From the NCBI GenBank assembly GCA_023380675.1, contig JAMCRS010000237.1, positions 1 to 7,364 on the forward strand: a stretch of 7,364 bases of DNA, written 5' to 3'. Position numbers and translations under genes: made by a program. Shown here one piece after another: positions 1 through 4,692 of this stretch. The notes under the pieces were generated by a model, which ran no database searches, had not been told where the DNA came from, and saw only the letters and a program-made list of their open reading frames with translations. Source of the stretch: Chloroflexota bacterium. GTDB taxonomy: Bacteria; Chloroflexota; Anaerolineae; UBA4142. Every line of letters begins with the position of its first letter. Position 1 is the first letter of the stretch.

Positions 1-797
1 AGTACGCGCCGGTGGTCGTCACGCCGCAGCGCGGGTCGTCACCCCAGATCGAGCGGTACGTGAGTGAGTATTACCGGCTGCGCAACCGCAAAGGGGTGAC
101 GCGCGCGATGGCGGAGCGGAACATGTCGCGGCGGAACCACTACGGTCCGATGATGGTCGCGCTGGGAGACGCGGACGCGTTCGTCAGCGGCCTCACGTTC
201 AACTACCCGGACGTGATCCGGCCGGCGCTGCAGATCGTCCACACGCGCGAGGGAGTGCGCCGGGCGGCCGGGATGTACATCGTGCTGGCCAAGGAGCGGG
301 TCTTTTTCTTCACCGACGCGACGGTGAACATCGATCCCAATTCGGAGGACCTGGCGGAAGCCGCGATGCTCGCCGCCGACGCCGCCAAGTCGTTCGACAT
401 CGCTCCGCGGATCGCGATGCTTTCGTTCTCGAACTTTGGGGGGACGCAGCACGCACTGGCCGACAAGGTCATTCGGGCGATCGACCTGGTACGGCGCGCG
501 AGGCCGGACCTGCCGATCGACGGCGAGATGCAGGCAGACACGGCCGTGGTCGCGCAGATCCTGGAAGAGCGCTACCCGTTCGCGAAGGTGCGCGACCCGA
601 ACGTCCTGGTCTTTCCGAGCCTCGAAGCGGCCAACATCGCCTACAAATTACTGCGGCATCTCGGAGACGCCGAGACGATTGGCCCTATTCTCTTGGGTAT
701 GGGCAAGTCCGTCCACGTGATTCAGCAGGGGGACGAGGTCAAGGACATTGTCAATATGGCCGCGATTGCGGTGGTGGATGCGGGGATAGTGAGGTAG
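1..797 (+). CDS. maeB: NADP-dependent malic enzyme, C-terminal phosphotransacetylase-like domain (5' partial)
   Basis: The reading frame is open to the left edge and ends with TAG at 795-797, so this is the 3' part of a longer gene. The ~264 visible residues match the phosphotransacetylase-like C-terminal domain of the large, multidomain MaeB-type malic enzymes (malate + NADP+ to pyruvate + CO2 + NADPH, cytoplasmic). Recognisable blocks are RRNHYGPMMVALGDADAFVSG, FFFTDATVNIDPN, FSNFGGTQH, DGEMQADTAV and the terminal GKSVHVIQQGDEVKDIVNMA. The order and the final VHV...VKDIV block are typical of MaeB rather than stand-alone Pta. In this family the domain is regulatory (acetyl-CoA sensing) and not known to be catalytic. 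The malic domain and NAD-binding domain lie upstream of the window. The last residues (GIVR) follow the usual AVVDA end and are encoded by the beginning of the octamer repeat, so the C-terminus has apparently been extended by repeat DNA. Strong GC3 bias supports the frame. Confidence 0.93.
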   Translation, partial: YAPVVVTPQRGSSPQIERYVSEYYRLRNRKGVTRAMAERNMSRRNHYGPMMVALGDADAFVSGLTFNYPDVIRPALQIVHTREGVRRAAGMYIVLAKERVFFFTDATVNIDPNSEDLAEAAMLAADAAKSFDIAPRIAMLSFSNFGGTQHALADKVIRAIDLVRRARPDLPIDGEMQADTAVVAQILEERYPFAKVRDPNVLVFPSLEAANIAYKLLRHLGDAETIGPILLGMGKSVHVIQQGDEVKDIVNMAAIAVVDAGIVR

Positions 798-880
798 TGA
801 GATAGTTACGTAGTTAGATAGTTGGATGGTTGGATAGTTGCGTAGTTGGGAGGTTGGGTGGTTGGCGGGTTGTGGGTGCG
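785..880. repeat. Degenerate 8-bp tandem repeat (GATAGTTG type)
   Basis: From 785 the sequence splits cleanly into 8-mers: GATAGTGA, GGTAGTGA, GATAGTTA, CGTAGTTA, GATAGTTG, GATGGTTG, GATAGTTG, CGTAGTTG, GGAGGTTG, GGTGGTTG, GCGGGTTG, then TGGGTGCG. Positions 4-7 (A/G-G-T-T or A-G-T-G) are best conserved and there are about eleven units. The array starts inside the last codons of maeB and includes its stop codon. It is G/T-rich on the plus strand. Its function is unknown; it could be slippage-generated filler or a spaced protein-binding array. Confidence 0.8.
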
Positions 881-934
881 GGGGGAAAAGAGCGCGTGCC
901 CGTCAAGGCGTGTCATCATTGTCCGCCGCGTGTC

Positions 935-968
935 ATTGCGAATCCGCCGGGGTTGCGGATGAAGCAAT
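935..968. repeat. REP-like imperfect palindrome (ATTGC ... GCAAT)
   Basis: ATTGC (935-939) pairs with GCAAT (964-968), and inside it ATCCGC (942-947) pairs with GCGGAT (955-960) around a 7-nt loop. The outer part, TGTCATTGCGA ... GAAGCAATCTT, has the form of a dispersed extragenic palindrome seen in many copies in several environmental bacterial genomes (a general recollection, not a database match). Only one copy is visible here. Confidence 0.5.
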
Positions 969-1072
969 CTTCCTAGGATGGAGGAGGCACAATGGGCTGA
1001 GACGAAGCCGCCCCGTTGTTTCAAGCATCCTCCCGAAGACGGATCAACTTGACAGCGATTTTCCTCCGCGAG

Positions 1073-1103
1073 ATCGCGTGAGGCGCGCAGGGCCTCACGC
1101 GAT
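1073..1103. repeat. Perfect 12-bp inverted repeat, 7-nt loop
   Basis: ATCGCGTGAGGC (1073-1084) is followed after GCGCAGG by its exact reverse complement (1092-1103). The stem is GC-rich and would be stable as RNA or cruciform. No T run follows on either strand, so it is not a canonical intrinsic terminator. It could be a second extragenic palindrome or a transcript-stabilising hairpin downstream of maeB. Confidence 0.6.
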
Positions 1104-1335
1104 TGGTCCGGCTCGAGGGCAGACACGCGTCAGGTCGTTCGCATTTCGGCGAGCAAGTGGAACTGCCCGTTCGGCGCCAATGAACCGACGCTTGCCGCGA
1201 TTATCAAGTGTCTGGTGCAGGTCTCGTCTTGTGACCGCCGTGGTGCGCCCGGATCCAGGAGGGGTCGTAATGCACGGCGAGGCGCACGACGAGCTGACAA
1301 GCCTACCGATTGTCTAACCGACGCCATTCTTCAGT

Positions 1336-1716
1336 TCACTTGCTTGTTTCCGGCGTGGCGACTGATACACGTTCGCTCGCCCGCTCTAGCTGTTCCCGAT
1401 CCCAACTTACTAGCGGGATTCTCAGTTGATTGGCGACAGCCACATAAGTGGCGTCGGCTCCACGCAGGCCCAATTCCGCGGCGAGTTGGCTCGCGGCTAG
1501 GCCCAGGCGCCGGTCCAACGCGACAATGCGCAGCGCCTCGAGCCGCAGCAACCGTTCCACGGCTTGATGGGCCAGGTCGGAGGCCACAAACTTCTCAAGC
1601 CATACACGGCTGACCATGTGGTTTACGTCTTGCGGAACAAGGTTGCTTACCCAAACGCTCGCATCGACGACGATTGTCGACACAGGCCGCAACGATAGCG
1701 ACGCACGGCCGGTCAC
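1336..1716 (-). pseudogene. vapC: VapC-type PIN-domain toxin with internal 25-codon deletion
   Basis: The product (126 codons, GTG start at 1716) is a PIN-domain protein of the VapC ribonuclease-toxin family, closely similar along its whole length to the intact copy at 5236-5688. It keeps the first catalytic Asp (VVDASVWV, D18), the LRGADATYVA Asp (D88) and the SWD Asp (D106). Aligned with the intact paralog, WLEKFVAS is followed directly by DLAHQAVERL, whereas the intact protein has 25 more residues between the equivalent blocks (G47-P71), including PEIAGA with the conserved second acidic residue E59. The loss is in frame (75 nt), so the frame stays open, but the protein lacks one metal-ligand residue and a core helix of the PIN fold. 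I infer a non-functional or altered toxin. The start overlaps the stop of the antitoxin remnant by 4 nt (GTGA), exactly as in the intact locus. A dominant-negative or regulatory role cannot be excluded. Confidence 0.85.
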
Positions 1717-1937
1717 AACTCCCGCCGAACGTCGCGCACGGTGTCAACTGCGTTCACTTTATCGGGCCAGCGCGCTCCGATCTCCGCTGCAAGCCGGTCC
1801 AGGTCGGTCCACACGTCGGTAGTCTCTGCAGACGGCGCATTCTCGAAGACGGGCACCAATCGAGCGACTACCTTGCCTCGATACGTGATCTGAACGACTG
1901 CCTTTTTTAGCCGTACCCCGGTGAAAACGGCCAGAAT
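1713..1937 (-). pseudogene. vapB: VapB/Phd-type antitoxin remnant, N-terminus missing
   Basis: Reading the minus strand from 1916 gives VRLKKAVVQITYRGKVVARL, continuing to DVRREL and a TGA at 1713-1715. This aligns with residues 23-90 of the intact antitoxin at 5685-5957 with one codon of length difference (blocks QITYRGKV, ARL-PV, LAAEIGARWP, VRD-RREL). The first 22 residues, which form the DNA-binding part of Phd/YefM-like antitoxins, are absent. Upstream the frame reads a few unrelated residues (ILAVFTG) and then a TGA at 1938-1940, and no start codon or ribosome site is present. The C-terminal toxin-binding part and the 4-nt overlap with the toxin gene are preserved. The breakpoint, about 1917-1940, coincides with the end of the unrelated gene that starts at 2262, suggesting a deletion or insertion joined the two. 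Confidence 0.8.
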
Positions 1938-2262
1938 TCACATATCGCTTCGGGCGCGTCCTCGTTCCTGGCGACGTGGGTGAGCTCATCGCAAACGAGG
2001 GAAGGTTCACGGTCAGCCGGTGCACGCTCACCTTCTGCTCGCAGTCACAGTGGCCGGGGAAGAGGTGCAAGCTGGTTCCGCCGTTCGGGTCGCCGAAATC
2101 GAACGACTTGTGGTCGGCGGTCCAGAGCATACCGCTGGCGAGCTCGTTGACGGCGCGCTTGAGTGCGTCGGCGTAGAGCTTGGCGGTCTTGGGGTAGCGC
2201 TTCTTGAATTCGCGCGCGGATTTGCGCGCGGTCGACTTGTCGACTATAATGTTTGTAAGCAT
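1759..2262 (-). CDS. Hypothetical protein, probably chimeric at its 3' end
   Basis: The ATG at 2262 has a strong ribosome site, AAGGAG five bases upstream, and the first ~70 codons have strongly GC-rich third positions, so the N-terminal part is very likely real. It starts with a Lys/Arg-rich, probably helical region (KSAREFKKRYPKTAKLYADA, then LKRAVNELASGM) followed by HKSFDFGDPNGGTSLHLFPG and HCDCEQKVSVHRL. The CxC...H arrangement faintly recalls SWIM-type zinc fingers, but a third Cys is missing and I do not assign the family. After about residue 85 the frame becomes dubious, and the last ~50 codons read the vapB remnant out of frame. Another frame over 2050-1907 gives a more natural-looking tail (DELTHVARNEDAPEAICEFW) ending with TAA at 1907-1909, so a frameshift near 2030-2055 is possible. 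The true end is therefore uncertain. Function is unknown. Confidence 0.5.
   Translation of the reverse strand: MLTNIIVDKSTARKSAREFKKRYPKTAKLYADALKRAVNELASGMLWTADHKSFDFGDPNGGTSLHLFPGHCDCEQKVSVHRLTVNLPSFAMSSPTSPGTRTRPKRYVNSGRFHRGTAKKGSRSDHVSRQGSRSIGARLRECAVCRDYRRVDRPGPACSGDRSALAR
2222..2250 (+). promoter_or_regulatory. Candidate sigma70-type promoter, plus strand
   Basis: TTGCGC (2222-2227), a 17-bp spacer and a perfect TATAAT (2245-2250). It lies inside the start of the minus-strand gene and points outward, toward the terminator at 2292-2329, with no protein gene between them. Confidence 0.45.
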
Positions 2263-2286
2263 CGGAACTCCTTAAGGTGACGATGC
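2259..2286 (-). promoter_or_regulatory. Start-codon hairpin and ribosome binding site of the gene starting at 2262
   Basis: On the minus-strand RNA, GCATCG (2286-2281) can pair with CGATGC (2264-2259), which contains the ATG start codon at 2262-2260. The 16-nt loop carries the Shine-Dalgarno AAGGAG inside the palindromic CCTTAAGG. Such a fold would hold the start codon in a stem. The pairing is visible; a regulatory role is inferred. Confidence 0.4.
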
Positions 2287-2291
2287 GAATT

Positions 2292-2329
2292 GAGACCGGA
2301 CGGTAGGCGCCGTGCGGTCTCGTTTTTTT
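2292..2329 (+). terminator. Intrinsic terminator, plus strand
   Basis: GAGACCG (2292-2298) pairs with CGGTCTC (2315-2321). After a G-G mismatch, ACGG (2300-2303) pairs with CCGT (2310-2313) around a 6-nt loop. The stem is followed by seven T at 2323-2329. No plus-strand protein gene ends just upstream, so it most likely ends the short RNA from 2257. Read on the minus strand it is a hairpin in the leader of the gene starting at 2262. Confidence 0.75.
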
Positions 2330-3300
2330 GTAGGACCCAGTAGTCGTGCACTCGACTGCTTTCCCAGGTCTGCCGCCCTTCGCCTGTTGTGCACAGTGCA
2401 GGGTTCCCTTTGCCTAACTAGTACTCACGCTTCCACTCGCGAGCGAGGGGGGCACGCAGAACGGAGTTCCGATGCGTGCACCGGTGGTGTGTCACCCGCG
2501 CCTTGGGCTCGCTGACCTGGACGGTGTGCCAGGCGTAGAACGGCCTCCCCGTAGGGATGTTTATCGCTCGACTTCAACGAGCCCGCTGGTTTGTGTGAGT
2601 TTGTAACGTGCAATTTCTGCTCAGCACGGCGAATTGATCCAAGTTGTCAAGACACCTCGTCGCAGCGGAGCGGAGAGTCTTGACGGGTTCGTGCGCCGTG
2701 CTAGAAATGATTCGCGCGTTACGACTCGGAGCGGGCTCGTGTGGAGCGAAATCCCTACCAGGGAGGTCCGTGCGCATGGCGTCCAGGTGCGAGCCTTGGG
2801 AGGGACGCACAGGTGAGCGCATCGGAATGAATGGCTTTTTGGTTTGAGTTTCGGACGGCTTGGTCAGAGCTCGGGCGCCCGGACTCTCCCGGATCGGGTT
2901 GGTTCAATGATCTTTGAGGTGAGCGAGTTGATTGTTTAACGGCGGGGTTGGGCGTGGAGGTGCCTGCTAGCCGGTGGGTGAGTGGGGATGACGTTGGGTC
3001 GGCGACGTTGAGGTGGTGAAGGGCGCGACTGCACGCGGTTGCGGCAAATATGCGCAGCGGAAGATCGGAGTCCGCAAACGACGAGCGCCGACGGATGTTC
3101 TCCTGCGCGTGTGTTGGGAAGGGGCTATTGGGTCAGCGTTTCTGAAACCGTCGAACAGCATGTCATTCCGAGACTGGATTGGTAGTGCTTACGCTGATGT
3201 AGCTTGGCCAGGGATTGACTGCTTCACGAAGAATCCGGAGCATTGAAGGAGAGCCGGGCCAAAGGGAAGGCGGGTTTGGGGTTCTGGTCGCTAGCGTCAT
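2330..3300. other. Gene-poor region of about 970 bases
   Basis: No convincing gene. Short frames on both strands lack recognisable motifs, and no tRNA T-arm or known structural-RNA signature was seen. Visible structure includes an 8-bp inverted repeat, GTCAAGAC (2646-2653) with GTCTTGAC (2677-2684). There is also a strongly G- and T-rich plus strand around 2890-3025. In the minus frame over about 2430-2565 there is a short coding-like stretch with high GC3 (PFYAWHTVQVSEPKARV) that may be a gene fragment. Around 3160-3250 the TGTCATTCCGAG and GAAGAATCC blocks resemble parts of dispersed extragenic repeats. Confidence 0.5.
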
Positions 3301-3304
3301 AGGA

Positions 3305-3326
3305 TTGACACAGTCCGTGATATAAT
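3305..3326 (+). promoter_or_regulatory. Promoter of the exported-protein operon, extended -10
   Basis: A perfect TATAAT (3321-3326) is preceded by TGA, giving the extended -10 form TGNTATAAT. A perfect TTGACA (3305-3310) is also present but only 10 bp upstream of the -10, far shorter than the usual 17 bp. The extended -10 may be sufficient by itself. The nearest coding start downstream is at 3412, after a terminator. Confidence 0.6.
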
Positions 3327-3355
3327 GGGGGTAGGTTGGCGACTGGGGTGCTACG

Positions 3356-3388
3356 GGCGCACACTCGAGGCAGTGTGCGCCTTTTTTT
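3356..3388 (+). terminator. Intrinsic terminator in the leader (possible attenuator)
   Basis: GGCGCACACT (3356-3365) and AGTGTGCGCC (3372-3381) form a perfect 10-bp stem with a 6-nt loop (CGAGGC), followed directly by seven T (3382-3388). It lies between the promoter at 3305-3326 and the first coding start at 3412. It must therefore either cap a ~55-nt RNA or control read-through into the operon. A short alternative pairing, GTGC (about 3348-3351) with GCAC (3359-3362), could compete with the stem, but it is weak. Confidence 0.8.
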
Positions 3389-3411
3389 CGAAATGGTGGA
3401 GAGGACAAACA

Positions 3412-3639
3412 GTGGAGCTTCGTGGATGTATCCGTGTTGGGGTTGCCGGTATTGGTGTTCTTATTCTTCTGCTTGGAATTTCGAGTGATTACGGCGACGC
3501 GAGGAATCGTGCGGCAGCGGCGGTTCAGCCTACCCCGACCGCGGGTTCCGGTTCGCCTTGCCGGAGATATATACGAGTGCTGCAACGGATTCGTGGATTA
3601 ATATCAGGCGGCAGTTCTACATGGAATTCAAAGGGGTGA
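3412..3639 (+). CDS. N-terminal half of a small exported protein, apparently frameshifted
   Basis: A GTG at 3412 with GGAGAGGA about 6-8 nt upstream opens a frame that starts as a signal peptide or membrane anchor: VELRGCIR, then a hydrophobic stretch GVAGIGVLILLLGIS, then an Ala/Pro/Thr-rich linker (AAAAVQPTPTAG). After about codon 45 the reading degrades to an Arg-rich tail ending at TGA 3637-3639. At the same point the frame that codes 3558-3803 takes over with a sensible, Trp- and Cys-containing sequence. The two halves together (3412-3803, 392 nt) are one base short of 131 codons, consistent with a single lost base between 3489 and 3560, for example in the CCCC run at 3533-3536. I read it as one secreted protein of ~130 residues broken by a frameshift or a sequencing error. 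No family recognised. Confidence 0.5.
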   Translation: MELRGCIRVGVAGIGVLILLLGISSDYGDARNRAAAAVQPTPTAGSGSPCRRYIRVLQRIRGLISGGSSTWNSKG

Positions 3640-3803
3640 TGGCTGATTGTGACCAGGGTGACCCGATTGGCGGGAATTGGTGTACCACGCCGTCGGGGCA
3701 GTTCACACCGGGCGCGGGTTGGAGTGATCTTTGGAACAAACTCATTGCTAATGGGATGAATCAGTACATTCTGAACTACGCCACGAACATCAGGTGGCAA
3801 TAG
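3558..3803 (+). CDS. Small protein, probable mature part of the frameshifted exported protein
   Basis: This frame can begin at a TTG at 3558, but no ribosome site precedes it, so an independent start is doubtful. It ends with TAG at 3801-3803. The ~81 residues start LPEIYTSAATDSWINIRRQF and include CDQGDPIGGNWCTTPSGQFT with two Cys that could form a disulfide, then aromatic-rich GWSDLWNKLIANGMNQYILN and end in IRWQ. It has no membrane segment of its own. The most economical reading is that it is the exported domain of the protein whose signal peptide is coded from 3412 in a frame one base away. The next gene starts 11 nt after its stop, which supports one operon. Its third positions are less GC-rich than in the flanking core genes. 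No family recognised. Confidence 0.5.
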   Translation: MPEIYTSAATDSWINIRRQFYMEFKGVMADCDQGDPIGGNWCTTPSGQFTPGAGWSDLWNKLIANGMNQYILNYATNIRWQ

Positions 3804-3814
3804 GAGAGTGTGAA

Positions 3815-4480
3815 GTGAAACGCAACGTCTTGGCATTTTCGATCGCGCTTGGCTTTATTTCCGTTCTCCTTGTCGTGTCGTCACTCGCGTTGGGGCAGGC
3901 GGCAACCGGTGGTCAGCCGCCATATAAGCTAACCTTGCTTACGACTCAAACGGCCATGGTGAAGACGGCCGAGAAGATACCCACGCTTCGTCCGAACGTT
4001 ATGCCAGAGCGGCTGCAAACGGCCGCCGCTCCGAGGTCATCGTGTCCGAACGTTCAGCTAAAGAATATGATCTATGCCTACCGGCCCATGGGACCCTCGT
4101 ACGAACGAGGAATCGTGAATGTGGCCGTGGTGATACGAGGCGATGTCGCGTATTCCGTGTTGGCGGGGAGCCCTGTAGAGATTACAAGTCAGGGAATCGC
4201 ACCACTAAAGCAGCAAGGTTTAGTGATCGTAAGACAGGAGTTCGTCGATCCCTGTGCAGCAAGGTTGGCGGGGAAAGTTGTTCCGGCTGATAACAGTTTC
4301 GTCACGGAGGGGGGTACGCTTTCGGTGAGCGAGGTCGATGGAGATTCGGTGGTGTTGAATATTGAGGGGGGCGGCAAGGACAACTTCAATCTTGTTACCG
4401 GCAAGTTCGGGAGTTTGAAGGTGATTTCTTCGGCGACGGAAACAGCACCGGTGGCGCCAACGTCTGCGGCATACCCGTAG
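3815..4480 (+). CDS. Uncharacterised exported protein with signal peptide
   Basis: I chose the GTG at 3815 because AGGAG lies eight bases upstream and the product then starts as a classical signal peptide: KR, a long hydrophobic core LAFSIALGFISVLLVVSSLA, and a likely cleavage near ALGQA (residues 25-29). A start at 3794 would add seven residues before the signal. The 221-residue product has a Thr/Pro-rich segment (residues ~34-75) and a beta-rich region with two Cys (C77 in SSCPNVQL, C147 in VDPCAARL) that may pair after export. The C-terminal part has alternating hydrophobic and Gly/Asp-rich stretches (GGTLSVSEVDGDSVVLNI) ending in an Ala/Thr/Pro tail. No lipobox Cys follows the signal, so it is probably periplasmic or secreted. 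It begins 11 nt after the preceding small exported protein and shares its codon bias, which suggests a common operon. No family recognised. Confidence 0.75.
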   Translation: MKRNVLAFSIALGFISVLLVVSSLALGQAATGGQPPYKLTLLTTQTAMVKTAEKIPTLRPNVMPERLQTAAAPRSSCPNVQLKNMIYAYRPMGPSYERGIVNVAVVIRGDVAYSVLAGSPVEITSQGIAPLKQQGLVIVRQEFVDPCAARLAGKVVPADNSFVTEGGTLSVSEVDGDSVVLNIEGGGKDNFNLVTGKFGSLKVISSATETAPVAPTSAAYP

Positions 4481-4577
4481 GATTGACTCGGGTGGGGTAA
4501 GGTTATGTGCCGTTCCTAGAACCCAGACGGACAGACGTCGTCGAGAATCGAGCGTAGGCTTAACGACGGAGAGACCA

Positions 4578-4688
4578 ATGTCCCGACGGAAAGACACAGC
4601 CAAGCTCCGTATCGGGCACAACGACCAAGGCTATACGGAACTGCATATGCGAGTTCGGCGTTCCATCGACGGCCGAAGAAGGGAATGA
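4578..4688 (+). CDS. Small basic ORF (36 residues) preceding the nucleotidyltransferase
   Basis: The ATG at 4578 is preceded by GGAG with a 6-nt spacer. It encodes 36 residues rich in Arg and Lys (start MSRRKDTAKL, end SIDGRRRE) and stops at TGA 4686-4688, four bases before the GTG of the nucleotidyltransferase. The spacing suggests translational coupling. It could be a genuine small protein or the remnant of a gene cut down next to the toxin-antitoxin module. No family recognised. Confidence 0.35.
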   Translation: MSRRKDTAKLRIGHNDQGYTELHMRVRRSIDGRRRE

Positions 4689-4692
4689 TTTT

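Larger units (their letters stand above)
881..1335. other. Intergenic spacer between maeB and the vapC remnant
   Basis: About 450 bases with no convincing gene. Open frames exist on both strands but lack a plausible Shine-Dalgarno site, recognisable motifs or consistent third-position bias. What can be seen is a REP-like imperfect palindrome (935-968) and a perfect 12-bp inverted repeat (1073-1103). Neither hairpin is followed by a T tract, so no intrinsic terminator for maeB is apparent. Confidence 0.6.
2257..2329 (+). ncRNA. Candidate ~70-nt antisense small RNA
   Basis: A transcript starting about 7 nt after the TATAAT at 2245-2250 and stopping at the T run at 2323-2329 would be about 70 nt. 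It has no plausible ORF and would contain two hairpins: GCATCG/CGATGC (2259-2264 with 2281-2286) and the terminator stem. It is complementary to the start codon, ribosome site and 5' leader of the minus-strand gene that starts at 2262, so it would act in cis as an antisense RNA if made. The inference rests on promoter plus terminator only. Confidence 0.35.

Noticed and set aside
39..720. Open frames on both strands inside the malic enzyme
   Set aside because: They overlap a strongly conserved MaeB domain and give Arg/Ser-rich low-quality translations.
1049..1078. TTGACA at 1049-1054 as a promoter
   Set aside because: No acceptable -10 hexamer is found 16-18 bp downstream and no gene follows on that strand.
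838..1317. 159-codon plus-strand frame in the spacer after maeB
   Set aside because: It begins in the octamer repeat, runs through two palindromes, has no ribosome site and no recognisable domain.
2259..2475. 13-bp inverted match GCATCGGAACTCC (2259-2271) with GGAGTTCCGATGC (2463-2475)
   Set aside because: With both strands of a 7-kb window compared, a 13-bp match is near the level expected by chance, and no further extension is seen.
2472..2606. 44-codon plus-strand ORF with GGAG ribosome-like site
   Set aside because: The translation lacks any motif and the overlapping minus frame has better third-position bias; not enough to call a gene.
3160..3250. Possible second dispersed repeat (TGTCATTCCGAG ... 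GAAGAATCC) or 28-residue ORF
   Set aside because: The arms do not pair well and resemblance to known extragenic repeats is only from memory.
3163..3585. 140-codon minus-strand frame across the leader and first exported gene
   Set aside because: It reads through the plus-strand promoter and terminator and has an Asn/Thr/Pro-rich random-looking translation.
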